Shown here piece by piece: positions 1 through 12,900 of a stretch of 64,000 bases of DNA. The translations under genes were made by a program, and so were the position numbers. How positions within the stretch are numbered: the first letter of the stretch is position 1; the number at the start of each line of letters is the position of its first letter. Under the pieces are notes generated by a model. That model saw only the letters and a program-made list of their open reading frames with translations, was not told where the DNA came from and did no database searches. The DNA is from Puffinus mauretanicus (lineage: Eukaryota > Chordata > Aves > Procellariiformes > Procellariidae): NCBI GenBank assembly GCA_023333565.1, contig JAJKFH010000948.1:5530001-5594000 (forward strand). The letters are read 5' to 3'.

Positions 1-2820
1 AGCAAAAATCTAATGTCGCCAATTGTAATGCTAATTAGAAACCAGAAAGAATTGTCTTTCTTTGTAGGCCATGCCATATTTAGATGTGAATGCAGCAAGC
101 TGATGGATGTGAGCAGATCCCCCTGTGACTTCCCAGCACTATAGGAAGGAAAGGAAAATGACTGTGCAGAACAGTTTGGGTAATTAGGGGCCTTAATTAG
201 AAAGTAGAACTATGCTTCCGGCATCCATATAATTTTGCCTGGTTTGCATTAGGAAATGTGTTTTCTAGTTTTCCTCCAAGTTGTCTTCAAACAAAGCTTT
301 CTGCTTTTGAATGTGACTATTAAATTAAATTACTGTGTATTTAAGACTTAAAGCTTTATTCAACACATTGTTTAAGTGTGTGTTAATTCTAATCACATGG
401 CTTGTCTCATTTAATAATGCATTAATGGAATATTTCACCTGGTCACAGTTAAATTCTCTTTAAGTGCTTACCTTAAACCTTTAAGTCAGGTATAAGTTGA
501 GAATCAATCCTTATCTTTTCTCCTCGTATTTATAATATTTCATCTTCTCTCTTTACTTCAGTAGAAAATACAGTAGCAGTAGTTTGTTGGCTGTCTAGAA
601 ATTCCCATTTTCCTTCCTTTTTAGATCCTATTGATTCCTGTTTCCCACTGCTTGCCACTTATACGGTTATTTTCATTCCCTTTTTTTGGATTCAAAACAT
701 CGCAATGAGTTATAAACACACATTTTAAAAGAATTTTCTGGGTAGGTAGGGTATTTTTAAACTCTTGTGACATAACAACATGCCACCTTAATGTCAAGAT
801 AAGACATTTACTAAGGGAAATTGATTTGTGCTAAGATATTACTGTGCATTTGCCAATGTCCTGATTCTGTAATGTCTGAAAAGCTGAAGAAAATAAAACA
901 AGCACCCTGAGACAACCTCCTGATATAGTGGATCTGATGTGTAGTGGTTGTGCTATTCCAATTCTGGGAATGTCCAGAGCCCGTTCATTAACTGAGATCA
1001 TTGTAAAAATGTTCTGTTTGCTTCCTTATTGAATTAGGACAGTGACATCTATCATTCAAAAAAGTTTGCTGGTGGTACATAAGGAAGCTATCTGGAAGTT
1101 AAGCTACTAAATATTTTATACTGTAGCCTCTTTGAGTGCCTTTCAAATTCTCAGACAAGCACAAGATCAAAGTAACAACCTATCCAAATGGGAGCAAAAT
1201 ATGTTTTTAAGCACTGCTCATACTTTCAGAAAGAACATCGCTCAAGGCTGTTTCTGAATCTATGTACACACACACACACACACATATTTCTACCATAGGT
1301 CATGCAAGAACTCCAGCTGTAAGGAGTTAAAGCAGCTTAAAGTAAACAGGTTAGAAAATTTCTGTGAATAACCAGTGACTTTAATGATGTTTTATTTTAA
1401 GTGTAAGCATTGCCAATGCATCTGTGAGATAAGAAAAAAATATATCCTTCATGAATACTTTCTCCTACTCTAGAAAACTATTAAATGTGAAATCTTTCAC
1501 TGAAATCAGAGCAATGATAAGACTTATGTAATTGGTGTTGACTAAAAGGATTGTCACCTAAAGCTACAACTTTAAAAGAGCTGGATGAAATTAAAACAGA
1601 ATAAGATATGGGTGCCTATAATCTAAAGTCTCCTTTGAAAAACCCAGAGTATTTCTTTTTCAAATTGTGCTCAGGCCTAAATCCTGCTGTTCAGTCTCTC
1701 ATGTTGCTGAGAATAAAAGATGGAAAGTAGATAAAAATATGGGACTTTCAGAAAAGACTCAAGAGTTCCAGCACCTGAAGTGTCCTATTTTTAACTAATG
1801 CTGTTCATGGAAAAGGAAAAAAAAAAAAAGAAAAATAACTATCCATAGCAACCACCGTTAATTAAATAAAGTGAATATTGTACGTTTTCAAAAGCTTTTC
1901 TATTTACAAAAGAGTTTGCTAATGTACTATACACTGGTAGTCAATACCACAACCCAGAAATCTTTTTTCATCTCTACATGAAAATTGGCCTCTCAAGACA
2001 AACTGTGTTTCTCAAAACTGATAAGTGAAGCAAAAAAACAGATCATAATGAAAGTCAGCCTATAATATATACATGTATACTTTATGTATTGAATCAGAGT
2101 AGTCATTATCTTTCCTCCTACTGGAACATTTATGTTCTGAAATATGCCCACTAAGTTTACAAATATTTTCCCCCTAAGGTACTACTGACACACCAGTACT
2201 GGTAGTTAATGACAGGCTTTGTGTTGGAAATAAGACAAATAAAAACCCTCTAATATAGTAACAAACTGGGAAGTGGAGTCTGAGAAACTAATGCTTAATA
2301 CTAGTTTTATTGCAGTGGGAATGGAACAATGTATTTTGAGACTATGGTGTTTGCTTGCAATATTTCTCTATCTCCTTCTAGCATGTTGACAAGTAAAAGC
2401 AGCTTGTTGCACTTTGTCACCATGTCACCACTAAGGCTTAGTCCTTATACAGCATGTGACATTGGCCACCCACAAGTGACAGTCCTTGCGCTCTTCCAAG
2501 AGTGCAAATTACCCTGGAGCTGCTAGGAAGAGCAACCGGTGTGTATTTTTGCACCTTCCTAAGCCAGCAAAGCTCCCCAGCTGTGAAGCAGGAACCTTTA
2601 CTCTGAAGTTTTCATTCTGCACTATGGATTCGTCCTGCACACTGAAATAGGGGGGAGCCCAAGCCTGAAAAGAAATATGTAATTATACAATTAAGCAATA
2701 TATCATAATGTATGCAGGGGCGCATAGGAAGCAAAATCTTGGCATTCTCTTTCAAGTGCATGTTAATGAAAAATAATAATTTAAGTACAGCTTGAAACTT
2801 CCACCAATTAAAAGTTATGA
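1..2820. other. AT-rich non-coding DNA, no gene recognised
   Basis: No open frame here has protein-like composition; the longest (2329-2526, plus, 65 codons) is rich in Ser, Cys and Leu and has no recognisable motif or splice context. Visible simple sequence is a short CA run (1265-1284) and an A-rich run near 1817-1835. I see no LINE, LTR or RNA gene. Confidence 0.6.
1265..1284. repeat. (CA)n microsatellite
   Basis: About ten uninterrupted CA dinucleotides followed by a short AT step. Ordinary short dinucleotide repeat, possibly length-variable. Confidence 0.9.
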
Positions 2821-2839
2821 TGTCAGTTAAACCAGAGAG

Positions 2840-2990
2840 ACTTTTGTTCTTCCGCTATGGCGAATGCATGGTAACGTTACTTAGCTCGACTGTCACATTA
2901 AGTGCCATTACCCTCTATTTCCCTTGAGCTAAGAATGTCGCTGCTGTGGCTCAGCTGATGCATGGTAACTGACTGCAAGCAGCAGCTTGA
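2840..2990. promoter_or_regulatory. Possible regulatory patch with duplicated RFX-like half-site
   Basis: The 11-mer TGCATGGTAAC occurs twice in the same orientation, at 2865-2875 and 2959-2969, 94 bp apart, in a patch less AT-rich than its surroundings. ATGGTAAC fits the half-site (RGYAAC) of the X-box bound by RFX factors, and TGCAT is also part of POU/octamer-type sites. That the 11-mer is repeated is seen directly; a binding function is inference from known motifs. No gene is adjacent. Confidence 0.25.
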
Positions 2991-3156
2991 ATGTGAACTT
3001 GACCTATCACAACTTTCTTTTAATGCCATTCTTCACCATTATTGCTGTGGGATTATTTTAATTTTCTGCAGGGGAGAAGAAGAGTTATGCCATTTTCTAG
3101 TTTTTATTTTCACAGGAATACAAATGCACAGCTATTACGTACAGCTGCAGTGACAT

Positions 3157-3700
3157 GTGTGTCATGCTATTTTAACTAGCAGCAGAAGGACTGTTATTTT
3201 AGAGAGGAGAATATGTTCACACTGTGCACTGAATTCAGAGGAAAGGCAGCACAGGCCTCTTGGGTCTGCAGGCTTAGAGGGGGTATGGCCCAGATCTTCT
3301 TGGCCAGACGCAGGAGTAGGCAGCACTGGTGAAGTGCCACGTGCGGGGCTGTGGCGAGGGAGGCCCTCAGGCTCTGCTTTCTCCTACCTCCTCTCTCCAA
3401 CCTCAGCCCCATGTGTGATTCTTCACTATGAAGAAGAGACGGGTCAGCTTGCAGACCTCGGATGCCCATTCTGCCTGCCCTGTGAATGCAGCAAAATTTA
3501 TCAGCCATAAAAGCTGCACTAGAAAAGGTCGTGGCTGTCTGATGTGGAGCCTGACGATCCAGCACATCTGTGCCTGCCATTTGCATAATGTTCTTTTTTC
3601 AGTAATACACGCCACAGAGGGGATAGCTACATAGCTCAGACGGAAAGGAATTTCATGTGACGAAGTAAAACCACCCCAAAGGCTTGTGGCCATCACTGGA
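3157..3700. other. GC-raised block, open in several frames, identity unknown
   Basis: This block is clearly richer in GC than the DNA around it, mainly 3230-3420 and 3440-3570. It carries overlapping open frames on both strands: 117 codons plus (3157-3510), 130 codons minus (3194-3586) and 97 codons minus (3403-3696). Overlap of frames on both strands is expected from low stop-codon density in GC-richer DNA, and none of the translations has a motif I recognise. It could be an old repeat, an LTR remnant or an untranslated exon. I cannot tell which. Confidence 0.35.
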
Positions 3701-5120
3701 AAAGCTGGAGTAACTCAGAAATCAAAACAAGAATCTGTTATAATGGAAAATGTCACACAACTTCGATGCATGGTCACCGTCCATTATTTCTACCACTTAT
3801 GTAACAATTTTCAGTCGGTCTCAGGTATTTCATTTTCAAAAGTGCACACCTCACCTTACAAACCAGACATCATATGTCATTTCCTCCAATGACACAATGA
3901 TTTGTTTGTCTTCAGTATTGTTCTTCAGGCATTGTTGTCTTTCCTTATCATATTCAATTTTCAGTTTAAAAAAAAAAGTAATGTTGGATGGCTGATATGG
4001 CTAGAAGTTATTCTTTTCTGAAAATGAAAGGTAATTTCATTTTAAAACTCATTGTGGCATTTGCCTCAAAGCCATTGAAATGTGTGGAAGGAGGAGGGGA
4101 TAAAATTATCTTTGTAGCTTCATAGTTTCATTACTATAAGTTTAAAGAAAAATAAATAAACTTTAACAGCTTTTTACTATGGAAACAGGACATTTAGTCT
4201 CAGTGGGTATCCTGAGTGCTGCATTTTGAATTTGATTTTTTTTTTTTTCCAAGAGAGCCTGTGGGGGGAAAATGATTAGGATGAAAGGATAGGTCTGGAA
4301 CTTCAGAATCATTTTAACAGCAGTTGCCAAACTTTTGAAGCCTCCATGAAACACAGCCTATTGGGGAGTACTCTAGCATTGCTGGTTAATATGGAAAGAA
4401 TTATAGATAAACAGCTAAGATAACTGTAACCCTGAAGAAAATGTGATAATATTGCTAATATAATATACAGAGCAAGGAGAAAAAAAAAGCCCAAGTCTTA
4501 TGAAAGACTTGGGGAACAGTTTACACTTTTCTAAAATCTAGAATTCATGAAAGGGCTTTAGATAAAGCTTCTTTGTGCTTGAAAGAAAAACACTTGGCAT
4601 ATCCTAAGGCTTTTGAGCTAAGGGAAGGGTAAAAGATGCTATAGCAATGGAAAAACTTTTGTGCAATGTAACTGCAAGGCCGTGATGCAGGAATCAATGA
4701 AGTCAGCCCTCCAGCAAGGCAAGGGCCATCCAGGGCATTATTTACAGTCGTCCCCTTCTCCTGGTAGACTTTAGTCTGCTTGGCAGAAACCACAAGGCTA
4801 GAGCTTTATCTGTCACAGTTTTCAAGTAAAAGCCGAGTTTCTTCTGCAATCCAAAGTATTTGGGACCTGGGGCTTTGAGGAAAAAAATCTCAAAAGCTGC
4901 AAACATAAACACAGGAAGCGTCAGAACCACATTAAAGATGTATTAAAACTGAGCAGCTCCAATTGTTCTTCTACCATAGGCAAATAGTCCAATTGAAAAA
5001 TATATTGTTTGAACTCCGCCTATAAGAAGTCTCACTATACCTGCTGAAACATGTACAAGTATCCTTTTGTTTCTTCACTTTTGTTTTTCTCTACTTAAAA
5101 ATATTAAGAAACCAAAATAA
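3701..5120. other. Non-coding DNA, nothing recognised apart from one hairpin
   Basis: Short open frames here (up to 82 codons) lack motifs and protein-like composition. The only structure is the perfect hairpin at 4490-4513, listed separately. Confidence 0.55.
4490..4513. other. Perfect 10-bp inverted repeat, 4-nt loop
   Basis: CCCAAGTCTT is followed after ATGA by its exact reverse complement AAGACTTGGG. A run of A lies just before it. No paired protein gene or repeat family explains it. One perfect 10-bp hairpin in 64 kb is only mildly unusual. Confidence 0.6.
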
Positions 5121-5497
5121 TCAGAGAATCATAGGATGATTGCCCAGATTGCAAGGCACATCCAAAGATCATCTGGTCCAACCTTTCATGGGAAAGGGAG
5201 CCTAGATGAGGTTATCTGGGATGCTGTCCAATCGCATCTTGAAAACCTCCAGCGATGGGGATTCCACCACATCCCTGGGGAGGTTGTTCCAGTGAATGAT
5301 TGTTCTCACTGTAAAAAAAATTTCTTATATCAAGATGAAACCTCTCCCTGTGCAACTTGTACCCATTGCCACTTGTCTTCTCCATTTCACTCTTTGTGAA
5401 GAGAGCGCCTCCATCCCCTTTGTAGCAGCCCTTCAAGTACAGAAATACTGTGATGAGGTCCCCCCTAAGCCTTCTCTTCTCCAGGGAGAAAAGACTG
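5121..5497 (-). mobile_element. CR1 LINE, 5'-truncated 3' part
   Basis: On the plus strand it opens with the inverted CR1 tail (AGAATCATAGGATG at about 5124) and runs through segments I know from bird CR1 3' ends: ATCATCTGGTCCAACC (about 5168), GAAAACCTCCAGCGATGGGG (about 5240), GGAGGTTGTTCCAGTGAATG (about 5278) and GTGATGAGGTCCCCCCTAAG (about 5450). It covers the C-terminal end of the reverse transcriptase frame and the short 3' untranslated tail, so it is a usual 5'-truncated dead copy. Plus-strand open frames of 76-87 codons here are only antisense shadows. Homology at the right edge fades near 5490-5500. It resembles chicken-type CR1 subfamilies more than the copy at 52.3 kb does. Confidence 0.9.
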
Positions 5498-5590
5498 TAA
5501 TGCACAATATGCACATGTTACTTTAACAAACAGTATGCGCATGTTACTTCAATGCACAGTATTTAAAAAAAAAAAAAAAGAAAAAAAGAT
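5498..5590. repeat. Imperfect tandem duplication followed by an A-rich run
   Basis: A unit of roughly 27-29 bp built around CACATGTTACTT / GCGCATGTTACTT occurs twice in tandem (about 5500-5555) with a partial third start (CACAGTAT), then an A-rich run to about 5588. It abuts the truncated end of the CR1 copy, so it may have arisen at the insertion junction or by later slippage. Confidence 0.55.
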
Positions 5591-8500
5591 TTTCTGGAGC
5601 AGTTGGCTCCAGCTAGAGACTAAATAGTAAATAATAAGGATGAAATTCCTACCTGGATGTTTCAGGCAGTTCCTCCTCCACCTCCCCTTCTGCCATCCAG
5701 CCAGGCTGACTCCACAGTCAGCCTACACCAGTCTAACTACTGGTTGCCAGAGCCCTGTTCTCCCCTTTGCAACACAAACCTATCCTGTCTTTTGCACCAG
5801 CTCTGCCATTCATTTTTTTCAGTGTAGCCCCTTCCAGCATGGCAAGCCATCTCAAAATTTTGTTTTATCTGGTTGGTTTGATGGATTAGTGCACTGATTC
5901 AGCTCCAAGTGAGGAGGGAGGCCCCCGGAGTCAACATAAAGCAGGAATCGTTACAACCAGCAACCAGGTGGGTTTGTGCTGCTATTGAACTTCAATTTAA
6001 TGTTCAGTACTGAAGTGCTCTTGTTGCTACCCACACCCAAAATAATTATTAGTAAAAGGACAGAATCCTAAACCTCTATAATTTATGCTGTTGTGAATTC
6101 ATTCTAAGTTTGCGTATTTGTTTCCTGACATGCTTATTTCTTTGTCCTCTATGTTCAAGTATGGACGCTAATTTGGTAACACAAGCCATACTGAAAAATC
6201 AGTGCAAAAGTCTAACAGGCAACTGCTAGCTCTCCAAATATGTTGATGATAACAAATTTTAATTGCTTCAGAGTGTCAACTGTGTGTCAGCAGTTTCCCT
6301 AGGCCATTATTTACGCATCCAGTGCTTCAAATTATGATTTTGCAGATAAGGAGAAGGAGCACTCATATTGTGGTTTCTCAAATGACAAATGGAGGTATCC
6401 TTTTGAGAACAAATATTCTGGGAGTGCTGAATAGTAATATACTGCCTTGAATTCAACAGGGAGAGAACCAGGGCTTTGTATCTGACATTTCATTTAAAAA
6501 AATAGACTGTGCCTGAGTAGAACAAGAAACAGGAAGGCCTAAAAGTTTAAGTAAGTAATGATTCAGACACTTCTTCCAATTTCTTTTCATCAACTACAAT
6601 GTTAGTACCTAGTCAAGATACATATTTTTTCCTCATTGTGATTATGTGTCTTTATAAAAGCTGAAACACAAGAAGTTTTAAAGTGACATAAAGAATCCAG
6701 TTGTCCCTTTCTATTCAACATTTATATGACCCACATTAAAATAACAGCCTACAGCATACAATAGAGGTACCTGAGCTAGATCAGATACTGAAGGAAAGGT
6801 TACTCACATCAATACAGAGTTCAGGGTGAGCTACACTGCCTTGTTTCTGGGGTTAAATCCAGTGATTGTCACATGCCTGAATAAAGGAGTCCTATCTCTA
6901 AATAGCTTGCCCAAAGTCACAAAGGGCTGAGGCAGCTACTGTGGGAACTGAGCTGATTGACATTTTGCTTAGAGTGCTTAGTTGGTCTAAGAGTGATTTC
7001 ACTGTCCTTTGCTCAGCCTCTTAAGAATGGACCTGAGCTTTCCATGTCTAGTGCAAATGTCGTCTCCTTCAACAGCGCTCACAGTCAATGGCCACACTAT
7101 GAAACTGGCATGCTAAAAAAATAATAGCTTCACTCAAAGTCAGTGTAATCTTAGTGGCTTGTATGAGCTGTTCATTATTCTTCATGATTTCTTTCATACC
7201 AGTGTTGCCCCATCTTAAGTATTTTCTTCATAACTAATGAAGGGTTGCTGGGTTATTTTGCAAATTAAAAAAAATCTTTTGTCTGGGAACAACAACAGCT
7301 AGACCAAGTACGTGCATTATTAGTTCCATATCAAAGACAAGGTTCTTTATTTCTCCTCTTGGTCATCCTTTCCTTTACCTCCCAGCTACAGGGGAAAAAA
7401 AAAAAAAACATACAGCATTTTAATAATGGAATAAAGTTCTCAAAGGAGGAAAAATAAAGCAGAACACAGTTCACAGACTGAAGAATAAGTATTGATTGAC
7501 AGAGGTGAAAGATTGTTACTCCAGAAATTGTTTAGTTCTCCTTATGGAGCCCTAATTGAGAAAGGATTGAATAAGATTATATTTCCACTGCAACTTCTTT
7601 AAGGCACAACACTTGCCATTGGGTAAGAAAACAGATTTTTCTGTTTTTCTGCAGAAAGCATTACTGCCTTTGTCCAGCCGTCCTATCCATCTAAGGGCCA
7701 AATAGAGGTCACCTTTCTACAGGGCACTTTGTTCAAAAAACTCTATGTAGCTAATTGTGTTAAAAGATTGACATTTGGGCTTCACCGGGAAATTTGCTGG
7801 TTCAGTTCAGAAAAACAAAACTGATAAACTTGCACAATAACAATATTTTTGCTTCTGACTCCAACTAAAATCAGAACATCCAGGATCAAGAATAATGAAA
7901 AATGTTTTTCTCTCAGTTATCTAAAGTGTTTTGACACAAGTCTGTTTTGAATTTTAGATTTAAAGTTCAGATCAGTTCTTGTTTTGTCAGCACTGGTTCT
8001 TCTAGCTGTAATCCCTTTGATTTCTATGTGTCCAGGATGCACAGACAAATCCCAGAAAGTTCACTAAGAGACAAATTGGCCAAGGGGAAGTTGTTTCACC
8101 TCCTCTCCTCATAAAAGGGATTTAGTTTTTCTTCTCCTTGCATCTTACAATAATTTTTTTTTACACAATATTCACATATTGTCTTCCTGTGCCATTGTCA
8201 TCCAGTATTCATACAGCTCCATAATATCTTTCCACTGTGTGCATTCTACAATGAAAATTGCATTTCAATAAATCAATACCGTATTTTAGGAAAGCTTCAA
8301 CTCCCTGGATGAGCCAGAATGTCCCACTTAGTGTAAGAGTTGATTGACTGCTAACAATGGATTAGGAATTATGAGTGAAATCAGTTTTAGAATTACGTGA
8401 ATTAGCAAAACTAATATACTCCCAATGCACAAGTCTCTCATAGTTCTATTTTCTAAAGCCCCTAATACAAACAAACACAAAATATATACAAAATCATACA

Positions 8501-11500
8501 TCAGGCATTTAGGAACACAAATATATTGGAAGACATCAGGTAAGTTATTAGATCTATTTTTCTCCTAAATTATTTCTGCATTCCAATGATATAAACACTG
8601 GTGGTTTCTTCTCTTATTTTTTTATCCAGAGAAAACACCAGAAACATAGGTGATTAGGCCTGGAGGCAGAATTAGTCTTAACAGAAAAGCATTTTAAAAA
8701 TAAGTAATTAGCAAATTAAAAAAGGAACTTTATATAACAGTTCCTTTAATGGGTTAGGAATATTCTTGTGTAGTTTTATATGTAGATGGCATAAATGCTA
8801 CAGGAAACTGATAAATCAGTCGCATGCATATTTTACTAATGCACTTCTGTTTATGCAAGTATTGGCTTAGTACATCTGTGACAGTTCTTCAGATTAAAGC
8901 TGCAGTGAGGTTTATAGGAACAAAAACAAAGCTATCTGATATTTAAATCCTGCACAAATCATTTTTAAAATTGGTATGATGAGAGAAAATTTCTATTTGG
9001 TCATGTTGTTAAAAACACCTGTATTAAATTTAATTCAAACTGTTTAAAAGTGGCTAACAAGACACTAAGCAATTTCATAGTGGGTTTTATTGTAATATGT
9101 AGTATTTCAATTTCTGTAAACTTTTCTATGTAACACTATAGCATATAATTCTCTGGGAAAAAGATAATCATTTTTGTGATGCTCTGTATACATTTGTCCA
9201 TTTATCTGCTGCTGATCCAGGAAGAAATCCATATTTTTGTGAACGTTGAAGTCAGTAATGAAGGTCTTCCCTTTGTTCCTCCAACAGTTGCTGACCCATT
9301 CTCACATGGGTGAGAATGTACACAGCTTTTCTTCCACCTCCTTTGGGAAAAACAAATGGCTTCAGCTTTATGTAGGACTGCTGAAAGAGGAACAAACACT
9401 GAAACTGGGAATGGTTACCCCCACAGAAAACCAGTCTGATTTTCTTCCTCTCTTCCTTTGCCAAACACTGCTTAATACACGTGTCTTTTGTTCTACTATG
9501 GCACGCCAATTGAAAATAGATTTCTTGCTTAGGGGTGTCAGTCTGTAAATGATTTCTAGGACAAGAGCTGGAGATTTCTAGGACATGGTGGAGAAGTGCA
9601 TACAAGATTAGACAGGTGAGCTTTGCTCAATCTGGACACTTCTATCTCAACGTGATAGGAAAGACTTGCTGGGAAGATGACATCTCCTTTGCAGAAAACT
9701 CCAGATGCAGAAGCAGCAGCTGAGACCTGACTAGTCATACCAGTGCGAGTGTTTAGCCCTGTGGTGAACCAAGCCTTTGTGCCGCAGTTTCAGAATATAG
9801 ATATTGGCACCCCAGTTTGAAAATATTGCTCTGTATATACTGGAGTAAAAAAGAGCAATGGTTATTGCATGCAATTATGGGAAGTAACTGTGAAAAGGCT
9901 TAGCACTTATTCCCACAAATACAAAAAGCCATGCTGTAGTTACACAGTTACAGTGATATTTCTGTTGCAGATGGAGTAGAGCCAGCATATCAAACACTAC
10001 CAGTAAGTCTTCGCTGATCGAATTGCTGTACGTATGTTGTTCCAAAACCTTGATGAACAAAAGCAAAAGTAAGTCTGCACAAAACTGCAGGCGCTGCCTG
10101 TCTGGGGAATTTTTACAATGTTCTCTGCTGTTCTCCAGCTCCTGAATTTTGTGGTGAGAGTCCCTGGGCTGGTCGTCACTTCTAATTACAAAACAGCGCC
10201 TTGATGAAAATATACGTCAGCATCTGTATATAGAAGAAAATCTGTACATAGAAGAATGAACAGTATCTCTAGAAACCTGTTTCTTGTTAGGTCAATCACC
10301 CACTCTCTTTTCTTTTTTCCTTTTTATCTGAGGAGCTAGCCAGTACATTTAGCAATATAGTCATAGATCAACAGTTATACTGCAGTATTATTTTGCAAAA
10401 TCAAGGAAAAATGAATAACTGCTTATAAACAGATATATTACATTTGGATGGAGTGATTCAAGGAAGGTAAGTTTTTATTTTCTTTGTGTCATATAACAAT
10501 TAATAGACCATATCTGAACTTCCGTTGTTTGGGTTTTTTACCTGTCTAGACATGATCAGTCCTCTTACGTAATATTGGAAAGTACTAAGTGAAGTATTTT
10601 AACAGTCTCATTAAAAATATTTGCCCTGCAAATTGTGTTTGCCTTATCCCAGGCGTAATCAGAAAGAGAAAGGAAGCCAAAAGCATGTGGTCCTACCTAG
10701 TGCACTCATTGTCTGTGCAGCCATAGCAAATTAGCACCAGGACCCTGATGCTAGAAAGCAGTTGTGTCTTTTCTGAGTATGGTTATCAGACTACACTTCA
10801 CTTCTGTTACTCCCCAGTAAGTCTGTCCCAGAAAGTAGGTTGGGTTATAATCCATCTCTTCCTTGTGCCCACTTGATGCTCCTATCAGAGTGGATAGTGG
10901 TTTACAAAATTACCTGCCTAAATTTTCCTCTAGCTCCCCCTTTTCCTGTTCCTCTTACCTGCGAAGTATATTTTGCTCTGTGTTCCAAATTTACTTTTTT
11001 CTTCCCAGAGGGGCTTTTTCCTATGGTATTTTAATCTGTTTCAAGACATCTTACCCCTAGCTTGCTGCCTCTGTTCACAACCACCTTTTTTTTTTCTCCT
11101 CTTGAAGAGCATTTAGATGCTCTGTTGTGCTCTTCTCTGCCTCACCCACACGTCTTCACATGTTACAAAAAAGCAGAAAAATGCAGGTTCCTTCTCCTTT
11201 CATAGTTTTTAGTGCCACTTTTTAATTGGTCAACATGGAAGCCTGAGCCCACACAATCTGCAAAGAGCCAAAGACCTCCTCTTCACAACTGAACCCTTAC
11301 CATTTCCTGACAACATACCCATGACACATCATGCCTGTACTCTTACAACGAGACATAAAATACACTCCATGTCTTCCATCTTTAAAAATAGCAGAGACTA
11401 CCAAGGAGCTATCATTGCATTTTTTAAAGCCTCACTCAGAACAGATATCTCTTGCTGACAGAACAGTCATGGATAAGAATGACTTTTTTGTTGTTGTTTT

Positions 11501-11994
11501 AAATACTCACTTTAATCACTGTATGTAAGCTTGCCAGAGGACTTTTCCCTGAATTCAGCTAAATATATAAAAAAAAAAAAAAGTTGCAGTTCAGCTGCTC
11601 GTTCAGACAGACAGATTCCTCCCACTACCTGGCTGAACATGCTGGCTGGAAAGTCACTAGATGTGTGATCAGAGTGATCAGAGTTTCATACCAACTCTTT
11701 TTGCTATAATACGCTTTGTGTACCAAGAACCAGACTGATTGTGTTTTGGGGATGTGCTGAGGGCTATCTAGAGTGGGACAGATTGAGGGAATCCAAAGTT
11801 ATAACCCTGAAGACCTCTGATCAGCTGCTTTCTAAATTCTACACGTGCTTTATTTTTTGACTTTAAAATTCAGGTGACTAGCTAGTGCCTTTGCACATGT
11901 CCGTTCTTGATGGGGCAAAGCTTTAAGTTCATCCTTGAAATCCAGTTTTATTCCAGAAATATAGCATTCTTCATGATATACCCCCTTGAAGACA
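5591..11994. other. AT-rich non-coding DNA, nothing recognised
   Basis: More than 6 kb with no recognisable gene, LINE or LTR. Short homopolymers occur (A-run near 7394-7408, T-run near 8153-8162, A-run near 11570-11582). Overlapping short frames at 9202-9605 lie on both strands and have no motif. Conserved non-coding elements could be present, but a single sequence cannot show them. Confidence 0.55.
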
Positions 11995-12900
11995 CGTACT
12001 GCTAGGGCACACCTGACCCCTGGGGGATGCTAAGGCTTTTCACATGCTCACCTGCAGCCACCACTTCCATGTAAAGCGGGGCTGGAGGTGATGGAGCTTC
12101 ATGAATGGAGGTTAGTGGTTCAAACCGGGGGGTCAGTTGGAGCTGAGAGATCCCCAGAGCCGCAGGTACACCTTTGTTGTCACCCGACCCCCTAAGCCCA
12201 CACAAGGCAGCTCCTGCTCGGGGACGTACTGGCCCGCTTAGATCCTTGCCATCAGGTGAGTTCATGTTGTGTGGTAAACCCAAGCCAGAGCTAGGGTTTC
12301 AGCCCTATCTTGACTCACAGATTTTTAATATTCTGACTCAGGACTTGGAATCCCTCGGAGGCCACAGGAGCCTGAACTCAGCAAGACAGGATTAGTCACC
12401 TCTTTTTGGTAGTCTACATCAGGACGCAGGGCCAGCAGGGCAACCCCATGGGGGAAGCTCGGCCAGGAGCCCAGGTGGTCGGGGCAGAGGCCGTGTCCTC
12501 ACCCACAGGGCACTATCCCCCAGAGCCTGAGCTGGGCACGCAGAGCTGGGTGGGTGATGGTCCCTCCAGGAGTCAGGGCTGTGCCCCAGGCAATGACAAC
12601 ATAGCTCAGGGCAGGAGAGTCTGCCCTGGACTGAGCTGAAATGGGCACCATGGGCCCCAAGACGGCCATATTAGTGCCTTCAGGGCCAAGAAGAGACAAG
12701 TTTAGAAGCTATCTCCAAGCCATTTGGCATACGTGTGAGGATAGCACTGCATGCACGTGTGAGGGGGAGCAGGAGGAGGTAGAAGGGATGGCTTGCTCCC
12801 TTTCCCTATCTTTCCCTCTATTTCTCAGCTCTGACATTACGCTAGCAACTTCTGCACCACCAGCAGGGAGGTCAGCTGACTGAGATTAGTCCAGGACCTA
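11995..12900. other. GC/CpG-raised island, identity unknown
   Basis: From about 12000 to 12700 the base composition changes sharply to GC-rich with repeated CpG dinucleotides (for example near 12127, 12161, 12185, 12220-12234, 12357, 12460-12492), then tails off by about 12900. Several short frames are open on both strands (93 minus, 73, 77 and 80 plus, 66 minus), which fits high GC rather than coding. I do not recognise a protein motif, a TG...CA LTR structure or a CR1 segment. Options are an unlisted LTR or retroviral remnant, a CpG-island promoter of a non-coding RNA, or an old processed copy. Confidence 0.4.

Noticed and set aside
5136..5526. Cys/His-containing plus-strand frames resembling a small zinc-finger protein
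   Set aside because: These are antisense translations of a CR1 LINE copy.
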